Source: Ureibacillus thermosphaericus (GTDB taxonomy: Bacteria > Bacillota > Bacilli > Bacillales_A > Planococcaceae). Taken from it: a DNA stretch of 56,933 nucleotides. Where the stretch lies: assembly GCF_012396605.1 (NCBI RefSeq), contig NZ_JAAXPW010000019.1, forward strand, positions 1 to 56,933. The letters run 5' to 3'. The stretch's first letter is position 1, and each line of letters begins with the position of its first letter. A program made the position numbers and the translations under genes. The notes beneath the pieces are model-generated. The model did not search any database. It saw only the letters and a list, made by a program, of their open reading frames with translations, and had not been told where the DNA came from. Shown here piece after piece: positions 36,012 through 44,836 of this stretch.

Positions 36012-36212
36012 GCAATCTTTCTACATTATTCTTTTCGATTTTGGCATGTAGATTGACAATGATGCTGACAGCTTTAACTATTAACGAAGTGTAAGAAACG
36101 GTATTGTATCATATGCAATTACAAATTTGTAATACAGTATATGAAAGAAAGGAATACGGATTTTTATCAAGAATAATTGATAAAAGGAAAAAGGGGGATG
36201 GAGGAATTGGCG

Positions 36213-37298
36213 ATGGCAGTTCACTTTTTTACAGGTTTTCCTGGATTTATAACGAGACAATTGATTGGAGAATTGTTCCAAAAAAACATAACGGACTCCG
36301 TGTATGTTCTTGTGTTAAGAACGGAAATGAAGAAAGCGGAAAAAGAACGTGAAAAAATTTTAGAAACTTATCCTGGAAGAAGGATTGAAATCATCGAAGG
36401 GGATATTACAGTACCAAAACTAAATTTAAAGGAAGAGACAATCAATCGAATTGCAAAGGAAGTTCGCTATTTTTGGCATTTAGCGGCAATCTATGATTTG
36501 GCAGTTCCTCGAGATGTGGCGTGGACAATCAATGTGCTAGGGACTTCCCATGTAAACGATTTTGTCAAATCATTACCTCATTTAAAACGATATATGTATT
36601 TTAGCACTGCTTATGTAGCAGGGAGAAGAGAAGGAGTAATTCTTGAGAAGGAGTTAATTCGTCCAAAAGAATTCAAAAACTATTATGAAGAAACAAAATT
36701 TGAAGCGGAGCTGCTTGTGAAAAATTTAATTGGAGAAATTCCTCTAACTATCATTCGTCCAGGCATTGTGAAAGGACATTCGATTACAGGAGAGACCAAT
36801 AAATTTGACGGTCCATATTTCTTTTTAAATATGATTGATTGTTTGAGTTTTTTACCTTTCATTCCTTACATCGGAAAATCGGATACACACATTAACGTAG
36901 TACCCATAGACTATATAACAGAAGCGGCTATTTTCCTTTGTGAAGAGGAAGAGGCGATTGGAAAGACGGTCCATTTAACGGATCCCAATCCCCATCCTGT
37001 TCAAGAAGTATATCGGGCGATGGTTAAGGAAATGACAGGAAAATTTCCAAAAGGGAGAATTCCACTTTCAATAGCGAAGAAATTTTTGCAATTAAAAAAG
37101 GTTCGAACAATACTTGGTGTGGAAAAGGAAACGCTTGATTATTTGACATGGAATGCAACCTTTGATTGTTCGATAGCAAAAGAACTTTTATCAAAAGGGA
37201 ATATCAGTTGTCCGGATTTCATAGCAACCATTCCCTCAATGGTTCAATTTTATAAGAAAAATAAAAATAACCAACAATTTCATATTCCAATAAAATAA
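36213..37298 (+). CDS. Extended short-chain dehydrogenase, fatty-acyl-reductase-like
   Basis: 361 aa from ATG 36213, chosen for GGAGG 8 bases upstream. The Rossmann start is FTGFPGFIT (about 5-13), the catalytic tyrosine-lysine pair is YYEETK (about 150-155), and IIRPGIVKG follows, as in the NAD-binding-4 (male-sterility/fatty acyl-CoA reductase) family. The substrate is unknown; reduction of an acyl or sugar-nucleotide group is possible. No membrane segment. It is a single gene between the prfC terminator and the Mn riboswitch. Confidence 0.85.
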   Translation: MAVHFFTGFPGFITRQLIGELFQKNITDSVYVLVLRTEMKKAEKEREKILETYPGRRIEIIEGDITVPKLNLKEETINRIAKEVRYFWHLAAIYDLAVPRDVAWTINVLGTSHVNDFVKSLPHLKRYMYFSTAYVAGRREGVILEKELIRPKEFKNYYEETKFEAELLVKNLIGEIPLTIIRPGIVKGHSITGETNKFDGPYFFLNMIDCLSFLPFIPYIGKSDTHINVVPIDYITEAAIFLCEEEEAIGKTVHLTDPNPHPVQEVYRAMVKEMTGKFPKGRIPLSIAKKFLQLKKVRTILGVEKETLDYLTWNATFDCSIAKELLSKGNISCPDFIATIPSMVQFYKKNKNNQQFHIPIK

Positions 37299-37303
37299 AT
37301 TCA

Positions 37304-37332
37304 TTGCAAATATAATATTCTATTGCTATACT
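37304..37332 (+). promoter_or_regulatory. Promoter of the riboswitch-terC transcript
   Basis: TTGCAA (37304-37309), a 17-base spacer and TATACT (37327-37332). The transcript would start near 37339, some 28 bases before the riboswitch core. Confidence 0.65.
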
Positions 37333-37366
37333 TATCCTATAGAAAATCGAACAACCATTGACATTG

Positions 37367-37510
37367 TCAAAGGGGAGTAGCTATAAGTATTTAGCGTGAC
37401 TAAATACTTACTTCATATTCGTCACTACATGGCAATTGCCATCGGATATGAAAGCAAACTTATTCAATTTGCTTAGCAAGACCTTTGCCTAATTAGGCAA
37501 AGGTCTTTTC
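37367..37510 (+). ncRNA. yybP-ykoY manganese riboswitch with terminator
   Basis: The conserved 5' block AAAGGGGAGTAGC (37370-37382) and the 3' block GCAAGACCTTTGCC (37476-37489) are the two invariant parts of the yybP-ykoY class. The 3' block is the first arm of a terminator (GACCTTTGCC/GGCAAAGGTC plus TTTT), so Mn2+ binding should prevent termination and switch the gene on. Between them lie helices including GTATTTAG/CTAAATAC. Confidence 0.95.
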
Positions 37511-37587
37511 GTTTGCTTAAAATTAGAGTTCCTTGACTAGTAAAACAGTTACAAGTTGGGCATAAAAAATTTAAGGAGGAATTATTA

Positions 37588-38358
37588 GTGGAAGCAATTA
37601 TTTTGGAATATTTGTGGGTCTTAGTCGTTCTCGTCGTTTTAGAAGGGCTATTGGCTGCAGATAACGCGGTTGTAATGGCCGTTATGGTAAAACATTTACC
37701 ACCAGATAAACAGAAAAAAGCGCTATTTTACGGATTATTTGGTGCGTTCATCTTCCGCTTTACAGCATTATTCTTAATTACAATATTAGTGAATTATTGG
37801 CAAATTCAGGCGATTGGTGCAGCTTATTTATTGTTTATTGCCATTAAAAATATTTACGAGAAGAAATTTAAGAATGAAGAAGAGAAGATAGATGAACATC
37901 TACAAAAAGGCAAAGGCTTTTGGGTAACTGTATTAAAAGTAGAAATTGCAGATATCGCCTTTGCGGTAGATTCAATGCTTGCTGCTGTTGCAATTGCAGT
38001 AACTTTACCAGAAGTTGGTGACTTCCATATCGGTGGCATTAACGGAGGACAATTTGCTGTTATGTTCTTCGGTGGTGTTATTGGCTTGATTTTAATGCGA
38101 TTTGCAGCGCAAGCCTTTGTGAAAATATTAAATAAATATCCTGAACTTGAAACTGCTGCCTTTTTAATTGTAGGATGGGTCGGAGTGAAGTTAGTGGTGT
38201 TAACATTATCGCATCAAAAAGTTGGCATATTGCCACATGAATTCCCGCATTCAACCCCTTGGGAACTTACTTTCTGGGGCGTTTTATTAGCCATTGCAAT
38301 TGGTGGATGGTTTGTTAGCATGGTAAAAAATAAAAAACAAAAAACAAAAGAAATTTAA
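37588..38358 (+). CDS. TerC-family Mn2+ exporter/metalation protein (YkoY/MeeY-like)
   Basis: 256 aa from GTG with AAGGAGG upstream. Seven or so membrane helices. The two metal-binding motifs typical of TerC are seen: EGLLAADNAVVMA (about 19-31) and VEIADIAFAVDSMLAA (about 116-131). In Bacillus such proteins move Mn2+ across the membrane and help load exported enzymes. Control by the yybP-ykoY riboswitch directly upstream matches this role. Confidence 0.93.
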   Translation: MEAIILEYLWVLVVLVVLEGLLAADNAVVMAVMVKHLPPDKQKKALFYGLFGAFIFRFTALFLITILVNYWQIQAIGAAYLLFIAIKNIYEKKFKNEEEKIDEHLQKGKGFWVTVLKVEIADIAFAVDSMLAAVAIAVTLPEVGDFHIGGINGGQFAVMFFGGVIGLILMRFAAQAFVKILNKYPELETAAFLIVGWVGVKLVVLTLSHQKVGILPHEFPHSTPWELTFWGVLLAIAIGGWFVSMVKNKKQKTKEI

Positions 38359-38367
38359 AGTAAGGAA

Positions 38368-38400
38368 GGAGCAGTTTTAGCAGCTGTTCCTCTTTATTTT
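38368..38400 (+). terminator. Terminator of terC
   Basis: GGAGCAG pairs with CTGTTCC (one G-U) and is followed by a T-rich tail TCTTTATTTT. Confidence 0.6.
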
Positions 38401-38459
38401 ATATAAAATTTTTCTTATACTAATAAAAAGTTTATTCGACAATAAAGAGGGCGAAATGA

Positions 38460-39809
38460 ATGGCAAATATGTCCGAGAGAATAAAAAATATAACGCCATT
38501 TCAACTGCTAGTATCATTTTATTTTATCGCTATATTAATATCATTTTTGTTATTACGAATCCCTGCTGTCTATAAAGATGGAAAAGAAGTATCAATTATT
38601 GATACGCTGTTTACTGCTGTCAGCGCAATCAGTGTTACAGGATTGACGGTGTTCGATATTTCGGAAACTTTCACTAATTTTGGAATGATTGTTTTATTGA
38701 TTATTCTTCAATTAGGTGCGATTGGTGTTATGTCTATCGGCACCTTTATCTGGTTATTGATAGGGAAAAGAATCGGGATGCGGGAAAGACAGTTGATTAT
38801 GATTGATTTTAATCAACATCATCTTGCAGGGGTTGTTCGGTTACTGAAAGAAATTGTGAAAATTTTATTTATTATTGAAGCATTAGGGGCACTTATTTTA
38901 AGCGTTCATTTTAAAAGGTATTTTGAGTCATGGTCAGAGGCCTTTAAACATGGCATTTTTGCTTCAATTTCTGCTACGACGAATAGCGGCTTTGATATTA
39001 CGGGTCATAGCTTTGAACCATTTTATTCCGATTATTTTGTTCAATTTATTACGATGATATTAATCGTACTCGGAGCCATTGGATTCCCGGTATTAGTGGA
39101 ATTGAAACATTTTTTAATGAAAAAGAATCCCGCATTTCGCTTTAGTTTGTTTACTAAAATTACGACCGTAACGTATGGGGGATTGTTTATATTAGGTACA
39201 CTTGTTGTCTTATTTATTGAATCATTTCATTCATTAAAAGGTATATCGTGGCATGAAAAAATTTTTGTCGCTATGTTTCAATCTGTTTCTACACGTTCGG
39301 CTGGCCTAACGACAATGGATATCGGGATGTTTAATGAGGCGACAAATATCTTTCTTAGTTTTTTAATGTTTGTCGGTTCTTCGCCAAGTTCTGTTGGTGG
39401 GGGGATTCGAACTACCACATTTGCGATAGCTATATTATTTTTAATTAATTTCGCAAATGGAAGAAAAGAAATTCAAGTGTTTGGTCGAGAAATTTGTATG
39501 GATGATATTTTAAGATCCTTTGTAGTGATCATTTTAGCTTTATTTATGGTCATGATCTCGACGATGATATTGGTAGTGACGGAACCCCATGGAACTGCTA
39601 CGCAAATTGTTTTCGAAATAACATCTGCATTCGGAACTTGTGGCATGTCTCTTGGACTTACTGAAAAATTATCAACTGCAGGGAAATTGGTCATTATGAC
39701 CCTCATGTTCATTGGAAGAGTCGGGTTGATTTCATTTTTATTTACTTTGGGTGGAAAGGCCCAAAATCCAAAATATCGGTACCCAGAAGAACGAATAATT
39801 ATTGGATAA
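38460..39809 (+). CDS. K+ uptake protein, KtrB/KtrD type (TrkH family)
   Basis: 449 aa membrane protein with four M1-P-M2 repeats. The selectivity-filter glycines appear in AISVTGLTVFD (about 57), SATTNSGFD (about 175), STRSAGLTT (about 281) and SAFGTCGMSLG (about 389). It pairs with a cytosolic RCK subunit (KtrA/C) that is not in the window. AGAGGGCG lies upstream of the ATG. KtrB and KtrD cannot be told apart here. Confidence 0.93.
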   Translation: MANMSERIKNITPFQLLVSFYFIAILISFLLLRIPAVYKDGKEVSIIDTLFTAVSAISVTGLTVFDISETFTNFGMIVLLIILQLGAIGVMSIGTFIWLLIGKRIGMRERQLIMIDFNQHHLAGVVRLLKEIVKILFIIEALGALILSVHFKRYFESWSEAFKHGIFASISATTNSGFDITGHSFEPFYSDYFVQFITMILIVLGAIGFPVLVELKHFLMKKNPAFRFSLFTKITTVTYGGLFILGTLVVLFIESFHSLKGISWHEKIFVAMFQSVSTRSAGLTTMDIGMFNEATNIFLSFLMFVGSSPSSVGGGIRTTTFAIAILFLINFANGRKEIQVFGREICMDDILRSFVVIILALFMVMISTMILVVTEPHGTATQIVFEITSAFGTCGMSLGLTEKLSTAGKLVIMTLMFIGRVGLISFLFTLGGKAQNPKYRYPEERIIIG

Positions 39810-39833
39810 TGAGTTGAACACGTGAATAAACCA

Positions 39834-39873
39834 AAAAATTCACCATTTTTAAAATGAAAATGGTGAATTTTTC
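39834..39873 (+). terminator. Terminator of the Ktr gene
   Basis: AAATTCACCATTTT pairs with AAAATGGTGAATTT and is followed by TTT. The 490 bases after it, up to the kinase gene, are extremely AT-rich; no gene or clear promoter was found there. Confidence 0.88.
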
Positions 39874-40360
39874 TAATGAATATTATCAAAGAGTATAAAA
39901 GCTAATATGCCATTTGTTTAACAAAATACCAAATTGGGTGACAAAATAATAAGTCGAATTGACCATTTTTTCTTTCTATGGTGTCGTATTAGAAGTTATT
40001 ATTAAAACTTTTCTGAAAAATATGAATATCCTTGTCCTTTTTATCATATGTTTTGTAAAAAAAGGTTTTTTCAAAAAAATACAAGAATATACAAAATAAG
40101 GGGAAGTAGTAATTAGTAATCTAATATAATCGAATAAGTGAATTAATAATAGAACTAAATTACTATCACAATCAAAAAATATAATAATATAAAAGTAAAA
40201 TTGATATCCGATATTGGTTAAAATTAGAAAATAGGTATATTATACCCATTTTATTCTGAATTGTTTTATGAAATAATTTTGTACAAAATATAAATTAAGA
40301 AAATTTTGTAAAATTAAAAATTAGCAATTTATATATAGATAGAAAAGATAAGAGAAATTT

Positions 40361-41842
40361 ATGATTGAGGGGAAGGATTGGTGTATTTTAATGAAAAGTG
40401 CCACAATGTTGCCTTTTTTGGAAGAATTAGTCCAATATGATAATGATCCAGTGCTTATTTTAGACACCTCATGTAAAATTGAGTCAATCAATCAAAAAGC
40501 AGCCGAATTGTTGAACTTAGCTGTGGAGGTTGGGAAGCCCCTTTCCATGGATAAACTATCTCAATCACGTTGGTATTCATTTTTAAAAAGAATTAGACAA
40601 GAGAGTTTTTCCTTCTCTTCATTTAAAATTAAAAATAAGGATTCATCTTTTAAGGAAATTAAAGTTTTGGGAATGTTTATCCAAAAGGAGAATTTAGTAT
40701 TTTTAAAAATATTAAGTGATGATGAAAAAAAGAAGTTTCAAGTGAGCAGTAGAGGTTTTCTTAATGATTTGCCTTATGGCATCATATTCTTCAAAGAAGA
40801 TCAGATTTTTGAAATAAATTCTCAAGCGGTTGAATTATTAAAGATTGATGTTGAAAAAGGTTTAAACTTGTCACTGGAATCTTTTCTCTCAAAATATCAT
40901 GACTATAAAAATAATAAATTACAATTCCTGTCTGATTTAAAAAAATATGGACAAGCAACGTTGGAAATTTCCCATTTAAATAATGAAGAAGAGGTTTATT
41001 TAACACTAAACTGCAAATACAATTATTATTTAGATATGTATGTGATGACAGTTATTGATAATACGGAAAATGTAAAACTAAAGCAAAATATGAGAGATTT
41101 AGAACGGTTAAGTAATATGGGTAGGATGTCGGCAAGCATTACCCATGAAATAAAAAATCTTGTAACATCATTAAAGGGTTTTGTTGAATTGTTGAAAGAT
41201 AATACAACCGAAGAAGGAAAAAAATATTTACATGTAATGGAATCTGAAATGGAAAGAATGGAATCCATTCTTTCAGAATTGCTTTATTTGTCAAAACCAA
41301 GTAAGGCCTTTGAGGAAAAGGTATCGCTTTTACAAATTTTGAAAGAAGTTGTTCAAATAATGCAACCACATGCATACTCGAACAATGTGATTATTCAATT
41401 AAATTCTGAAGACAATTGCAATTCCACGATATTGGGGAATGTCAATCAGTTAAAACAAGTGTTCATTAATTTAGTGAAAAATGCCATTGAAGTAATGAAA
41501 AAAGGTGGAACGATTACAATTGAATTAAAGGATGTCCACAATAAAATTCAAGTTTCGGTACAAGATGAAGGGATAGGAATTCCTGAAGAAAATTTAAGCA
41601 AGTTATTTACGCCATTTTTTACAACAAAGGAACAAGGAACAGGATTAGGTCTATGTCTTGTAAAAAAAGTGGTAGATGAACATCAAGGGAAGATTGTTGT
41701 GAAAAGTACTGTCGGTGTAGGATCTACGTTTATTTTAGAATTTCCAAATTATACCGAGGGTTATACTAAGATTTATTACAACGACAGCCAACTGAAAAAA
41801 TGGTTGACTACCCAGGAAGTTAATTCATTACCAGTTGTATAG
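40361..41842 (+). CDS. Orphan PAS-containing sensor histidine kinase
   Basis: 493 aa, no membrane helix, so a cytosolic sensor. Two PAS-like parts (about 12-105 and 125-225) are followed by HisKA with phospho-acceptor His in SITHEIKNLVTSLKG (about residue 262), then HATPase_c with NLVKNAIEVM (N box), DEGIGIP (G1) and GTGLGLCLVKKV (G2). No response regulator is adjacent. This pattern is shared with sporulation phosphorelay kinases (KinA/KinE-like), so input to Spo0F is possible but unproven. The start is uncertain (40361 or ATG 40391). Confidence 0.88.
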   Translation: MIEGKDWCILMKSATMLPFLEELVQYDNDPVLILDTSCKIESINQKAAELLNLAVEVGKPLSMDKLSQSRWYSFLKRIRQESFSFSSFKIKNKDSSFKEIKVLGMFIQKENLVFLKILSDDEKKKFQVSSRGFLNDLPYGIIFFKEDQIFEINSQAVELLKIDVEKGLNLSLESFLSKYHDYKNNKLQFLSDLKKYGQATLEISHLNNEEEVYLTLNCKYNYYLDMYVMTVIDNTENVKLKQNMRDLERLSNMGRMSASITHEIKNLVTSLKGFVELLKDNTTEEGKKYLHVMESEMERMESILSELLYLSKPSKAFEEKVSLLQILKEVVQIMQPHAYSNNVIIQLNSEDNCNSTILGNVNQLKQVFINLVKNAIEVMKKGGTITIELKDVHNKIQVSVQDEGIGIPEENLSKLFTPFFTTKEQGTGLGLCLVKKVVDEHQGKIVVKSTVGVGSTFILEFPNYTEGYTKIYYNDSQLKKWLTTQEVNSLPVV

Positions 41843-41916
41843 GCACGACTTTGACAAATCTTCTCTCAAATAGATATAATGCTTTTATATAGATAGAAAA
41901 AAGAGGATGATTTGTC

Positions 41917-42363
41917 TTGCCGTCAAATGAGATGAAACAATCGTTAAAATTGTATATTGTGTTATCAAGAGCAAATAAAGCGATTAATGAAGTGACAAAT
42001 CAGTTTTTTCAACAAAAAGGTTTAAATCCAACTGAATTTGCTGTGTTGGAATTGTTATATCATAAGGGAAGACAACCTTTACAAAAAATTGGAAGTAAAA
42101 TTTTATTAGCAAGTGGGTCTATCACATATGTTGTTGATAAACTTGAAAAAAGAGGTTTGATTAAACGGGTATCTTGTCCTTCTGACAGGAGAGTCACATA
42201 TGCAGAGATAACTGAAGAAGGCGATAAATTTATGGAAGAAATATTTCCAGAGCATGAGAAAAATTTACATGAATTGATGAACGCGTTAACACCAAGTGAA
42301 AAAGAAATAGCAATCGAATTGTTGAAAAAATTAGGTTTATCGATTAAAGATTTGTCTTATTAA
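41917..42363 (+). CDS. MarR-family transcriptional regulator
   Basis: 148 aa winged-helix regulator from TTG with AAGAGGA 8-9 bases upstream. The recognition region is KIGSKILLASGSITYVVDKLEKRGLIKR and the wing is SDRRVTYAEITEEG. It resembles the OhrR/MhqR-type group in general form; no conserved N-terminal cysteine of the OhrR type is present (none before residue 80), so organic-peroxide sensing is unlikely. The regulated gene is not clear from context. Confidence 0.92.
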   Translation: MPSNEMKQSLKLYIVLSRANKAINEVTNQFFQQKGLNPTEFAVLELLYHKGRQPLQKIGSKILLASGSITYVVDKLEKRGLIKRVSCPSDRRVTYAEITEEGDKFMEEIFPEHEKNLHELMNALTPSEKEIAIELLKKLGLSIKDLSY

Positions 42364-42398
42364 AAACGAGCTGTTCGCTAAGACGAACAGCTCGTTTG
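42362..42398. terminator. Bidirectional terminator between marR and the lipoprotein gene
   Basis: A perfect stem AAACGAGCTGTTCG/CGAACAGCTCGTTT with a 6-base loop, flanked by A and T runs. Confidence 0.9.
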
Positions 42399-42484
42399 TA
42401 TATTCTTTTGAATTGTATAATTATCTTCAAAAATTTTTTTATTTTATTGTAACTTCATCCTCCACCTAATTTTAGAGGGATAAG

Positions 42485-43132
42485 TTATTTTTCTTCAATT
42501 GTTAACCCCATTTTGATGAGTGCGTCTTTTAAATCGTAATCTTTTTGATCAAAAACAGATAAACGAACTAGTATATTATTTTTTTCGTAAACGATTCCAA
42601 CGACTTCATCATTTTCAATGGTAGTTATGAATGCAACAGAATTAGTAATTTCCGGATGTTTATTAACCGCTTCAGTAATATCCAATGGTTTGTATTCGTT
42701 GATGGCTGCCATCCATTCTTCTGTACTTTTTACGAGATGATCATATGATGAAGCATTTTTTGGAAACACTTCAATACGCATGGAGATGGCATCATTATCT
42801 TGGAGGAAAAGAACTTCTTTTCCTGGTTCTTCTTTTGTGAGTTCATACCCTTCTAAAATTTGTATTGTATAATTTTCTTCTTCTACAACTGCGGTTTCAT
42901 GAGTATACACTTCACCTTTTGATGTGTATTCAATTTTATTTTCAGGCTGATTTGTTTCTTCGTCTTGTGCTCCATTCTCTGTTGTCTCTTCATCTTCAAC
43001 ATTTTCTATTTCCTTTTCCGAATCTGCTGTTGTTTGATCTGGCTCCGTATTTTGTCCATTTGTTGTTCCACAAGCAGCGAGAAGGAACATTAATAGAGTT
43101 ACTGAAATAAATAGTTGTAGTTTCTTTTTCAT
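42485..43132 (-). CDS. Lipoprotein of unknown function
   Basis: 215 aa. The signal peptide MKKKLQLFISVTLLMFLLAAC ends in the lipobox LAAC (Cys21). A low-complexity Asp/Glu/Thr/Asn linker (about 24-65) follows, then a compact alpha/beta domain (about 70-215) with IQILEGYELTKEEPGKEVLF. It is anchored to the outer face of the membrane. The family is not recognised. The linker suggests a flexible tether. AGGAGG upstream of the ATG. Confidence 0.85.
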   Translation of the reverse strand: MKKKLQLFISVTLLMFLLAACGTTNGQNTEPDQTTADSEKEIENVEDEETTENGAQDEETNQPENKIEYTSKGEVYTHETAVVEEENYTIQILEGYELTKEEPGKEVLFLQDNDAISMRIEVFPKNASSYDHLVKSTEEWMAAINEYKPLDITEAVNKHPEITNSVAFITTIENDEVVGIVYEKNNILVRLSVFDQKDYDLKDALIKMGLTIEEK

Positions 43133-43189
43133 TTTACTCTACCTCCTTTTTGATTAAACGAATATGAAACGAAGGAAGTTTCATTTTTT

Positions 43190-43807
43190 TTAATAATGAA
43201 TAAAAGGCAATATTAAAAATAACAGCAAAACAAAAACTTCATGCGCAACGATGACTAATGGCATACTTTTCTTCCATTCGTATAAAAACCCAAATATTAG
43301 GGATATAATGAATGCGCAAATGACACCATGGATAAAACCGCTCAATGATATTGCCAATGCAAATAATAAGCTAGTCATGATGCAAGCAATTACTGGAGAA
43401 ACATATTGTTTGAGTGCATGTTGAACGTAGCCGCGCCAAAACAATTCTTCACCGACGACAATGATAAAAATGAGCAATAAATAATGCCAAATATTATTCG
43501 GACCATATGTTTCTAAAAATTTGCGAATCGTTTTTATTGAACTACTGTCTGTAAACTTAAGCAACATATAACCAAGTCGGATGATGCCATAAGTAATTGT
43601 GCCGAATCCGATACCAAATAGGATATATTTCCAAGTTGGGAGTTCATCTTTGAATTTCCCAAAAAGGATGGAGATTGCAGTACCGACGAGGAGAGTAAAA
43701 GTATATAAATGCCAGAAGATTTTTTTTACTTCGAAGGAACAATACATACTTATAAAGATGAAAGCAAGCGAGAGAAGGAGTACAATCATTTGTTTTGAAA
43801 ATTTCAT
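43190..43807 (-). CDS. CPBP-family intramembrane metalloprotease
   Basis: 205 aa from ATG 43807, chosen for AAAGGAGG 8 bases upstream. Six to seven membrane helices. The CPBP (Abi/CAAX-like) motif EExxxR is present as VVGEELFWRGYVQ (about 130), with the later histidine motifs in FIHGVICAF and VAHEVF. Such proteins act in prenyl-protein-type cleavage, bacteriocin immunity or regulated proteolysis; nothing next to it decides which. Confidence 0.88.
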   Translation of the reverse strand: MKFSKQMIVLLLSLAFIFISMYCSFEVKKIFWHLYTFTLLVGTAISILFGKFKDELPTWKYILFGIGFGTITYGIIRLGYMLLKFTDSSSIKTIRKFLETYGPNNIWHYLLLIFIIVVGEELFWRGYVQHALKQYVSPVIACIMTSLLFALAISLSGFIHGVICAFIISLIFGFLYEWKKSMPLVIVAHEVFVLLLFLILPFIHY

Positions 43808-43837
43808 GTTACTTGCCTCCTTTGTTATCATAATATC

Positions 43838-43884
43838 AAAAAAAACTCCCCCTATCATCAATTACAAATGAAAAGGGGAAGTTT
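43838..43884 (-). terminator. Terminator of the ykvS-like gene
   Basis: On the minus strand AACTTCCCC pairs with GGGGGAGTT and is followed by a T run of eight. Confidence 0.75.
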
Positions 43885-43886
43885 TT

Positions 43887-44081
43887 TTATTTAAAATCAT
43901 TTACTGACTTTACGATTTTATAACGTTTATGATTAACGACGGTTTTTTCTTCCAGATCTAAGTCACGATAGTTCGACATAATTGTTAAATCAACAATTAC
44001 TGAATTATCATTGACTTTTTCAACCATTCCGCGAAGTCCATCCTTAAATTCAATAATATCTCCCACTTCTGCTATTTTCAT
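43887..44081 (-). CDS. ykvS: DUF2187 family protein (YkvS-like)
   Basis: 64 aa, small SH3/KOW-like barrel: AEVGDIIEFKDGLRGMVEKVNDNSVIVDLTIM. The family is common in Bacillales and of unknown function. The ATG at 44081 has GAGGGG upstream on the minus strand. It is transcribed divergently from the next small gene. Confidence 0.88.
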   Translation of the reverse strand: MKIAEVGDIIEFKDGLRGMVEKVNDNSVIVDLTIMSNYRDLDLEEKTVVNHKRYKIVKSVNDFK

Positions 44082-44195
44082 TGGCGTGCCCCTCCTCTAT
44101 CAGTTACTATGAAGTTAGTTTGCATGATAATAGAACAAATGTAAAGTGATTTTAGAATAATTTCGAAAATATAAGAAGTAGGAGGTAAAATATTT

Positions 44196-44384
44196 ATGAA
44201 TAACTACAAAGATATGATTGAAAAGTTAAAAAATGGGGAAATAAAAAGTATAGAAATTACAAAAGAGGAATTTTTGCAGTTTCGTGAAGTGCTTGTGAAT
44301 GATGAAAAGTTTAAACATTTTAGAGGTGAAGCAAAACAAGGTGGAAGGGTCATTTATACTTATTCAGATACACCGCGTGCATAA
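44196..44384 (+). CDS. Small protein of unknown function (62 aa)
   Basis: 62 aa with AGGAGG 10 bases before the ATG. The helical N-terminal part NNYKDMIEKLKNGEIKSIEITKEEFLQFREVL is followed by a basic tail with KQGGRVIYTYSD. The family is not recognised with certainty. The coding quality and ribosome site are good. It is followed after 48 bases by a Spo0E-like gene on the same strand. Confidence 0.75.
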   Translation: MNNYKDMIEKLKNGEIKSIEITKEEFLQFREVLVNDEKFKHFRGEAKQGGRVIYTYSDTPRA

Positions 44385-44432
44385 CAAAAAACTACTTCCA
44401 CCCATTTCTATATGAAAGAGGGGATTAGAAGT

Positions 44433-44603
44433 ATGGATAGATTGAAGCTACATTTGGAGTACGTTCGGGAAAAAATGATTCGTTCAGGTTTAGAAAATGG
44501 CCTGCAATCACCAAAAACGATTCGATTAAGTAAACAACTGGACCAGATTTTAAATCAATATCAAAAGCATGAAAAATCCCCATTGATTATTACGAAAAAA
44601 TAA
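44433..44603 (+). CDS. Spo0E-like aspartyl-phosphate phosphatase
   Basis: 56 aa from ATG 44433, chosen for GAGGGG 11 bases upstream. Two helices with the Spo0E motif SxxLD as RLSKQLDQILNQY (about residues 34-46). The family dephosphorylates Spo0A~P and so delays sporulation. It stands about 2.6 kb after the orphan histidine kinase gene, which may feed the same phosphorelay. Assignment rests on the short motif and the size. Confidence 0.78.
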   Translation: MDRLKLHLEYVREKMIRSGLENGLQSPKTIRLSKQLDQILNQYQKHEKSPLIITKK

Positions 44604-44836
44604 TTTTTTTCAATTTTTTGTTATAAAAAATCATGCAATTGGCAATAGTATTTTTTGAACACAGCAACATTCTCATTTTCCCCCTTTTCAAGCAGCGTAT
44701 CTTGCTGCTCTTTTTTTTTGTCTATGTATTAACAATTTTTTCATTACATATCAACAATTGCCCATTTATATGGTACATTACAAGAAAGTGTAAAATATGC
44801 ATATTTTTAATAATGATACAGGGGTGTTGGGGAATT

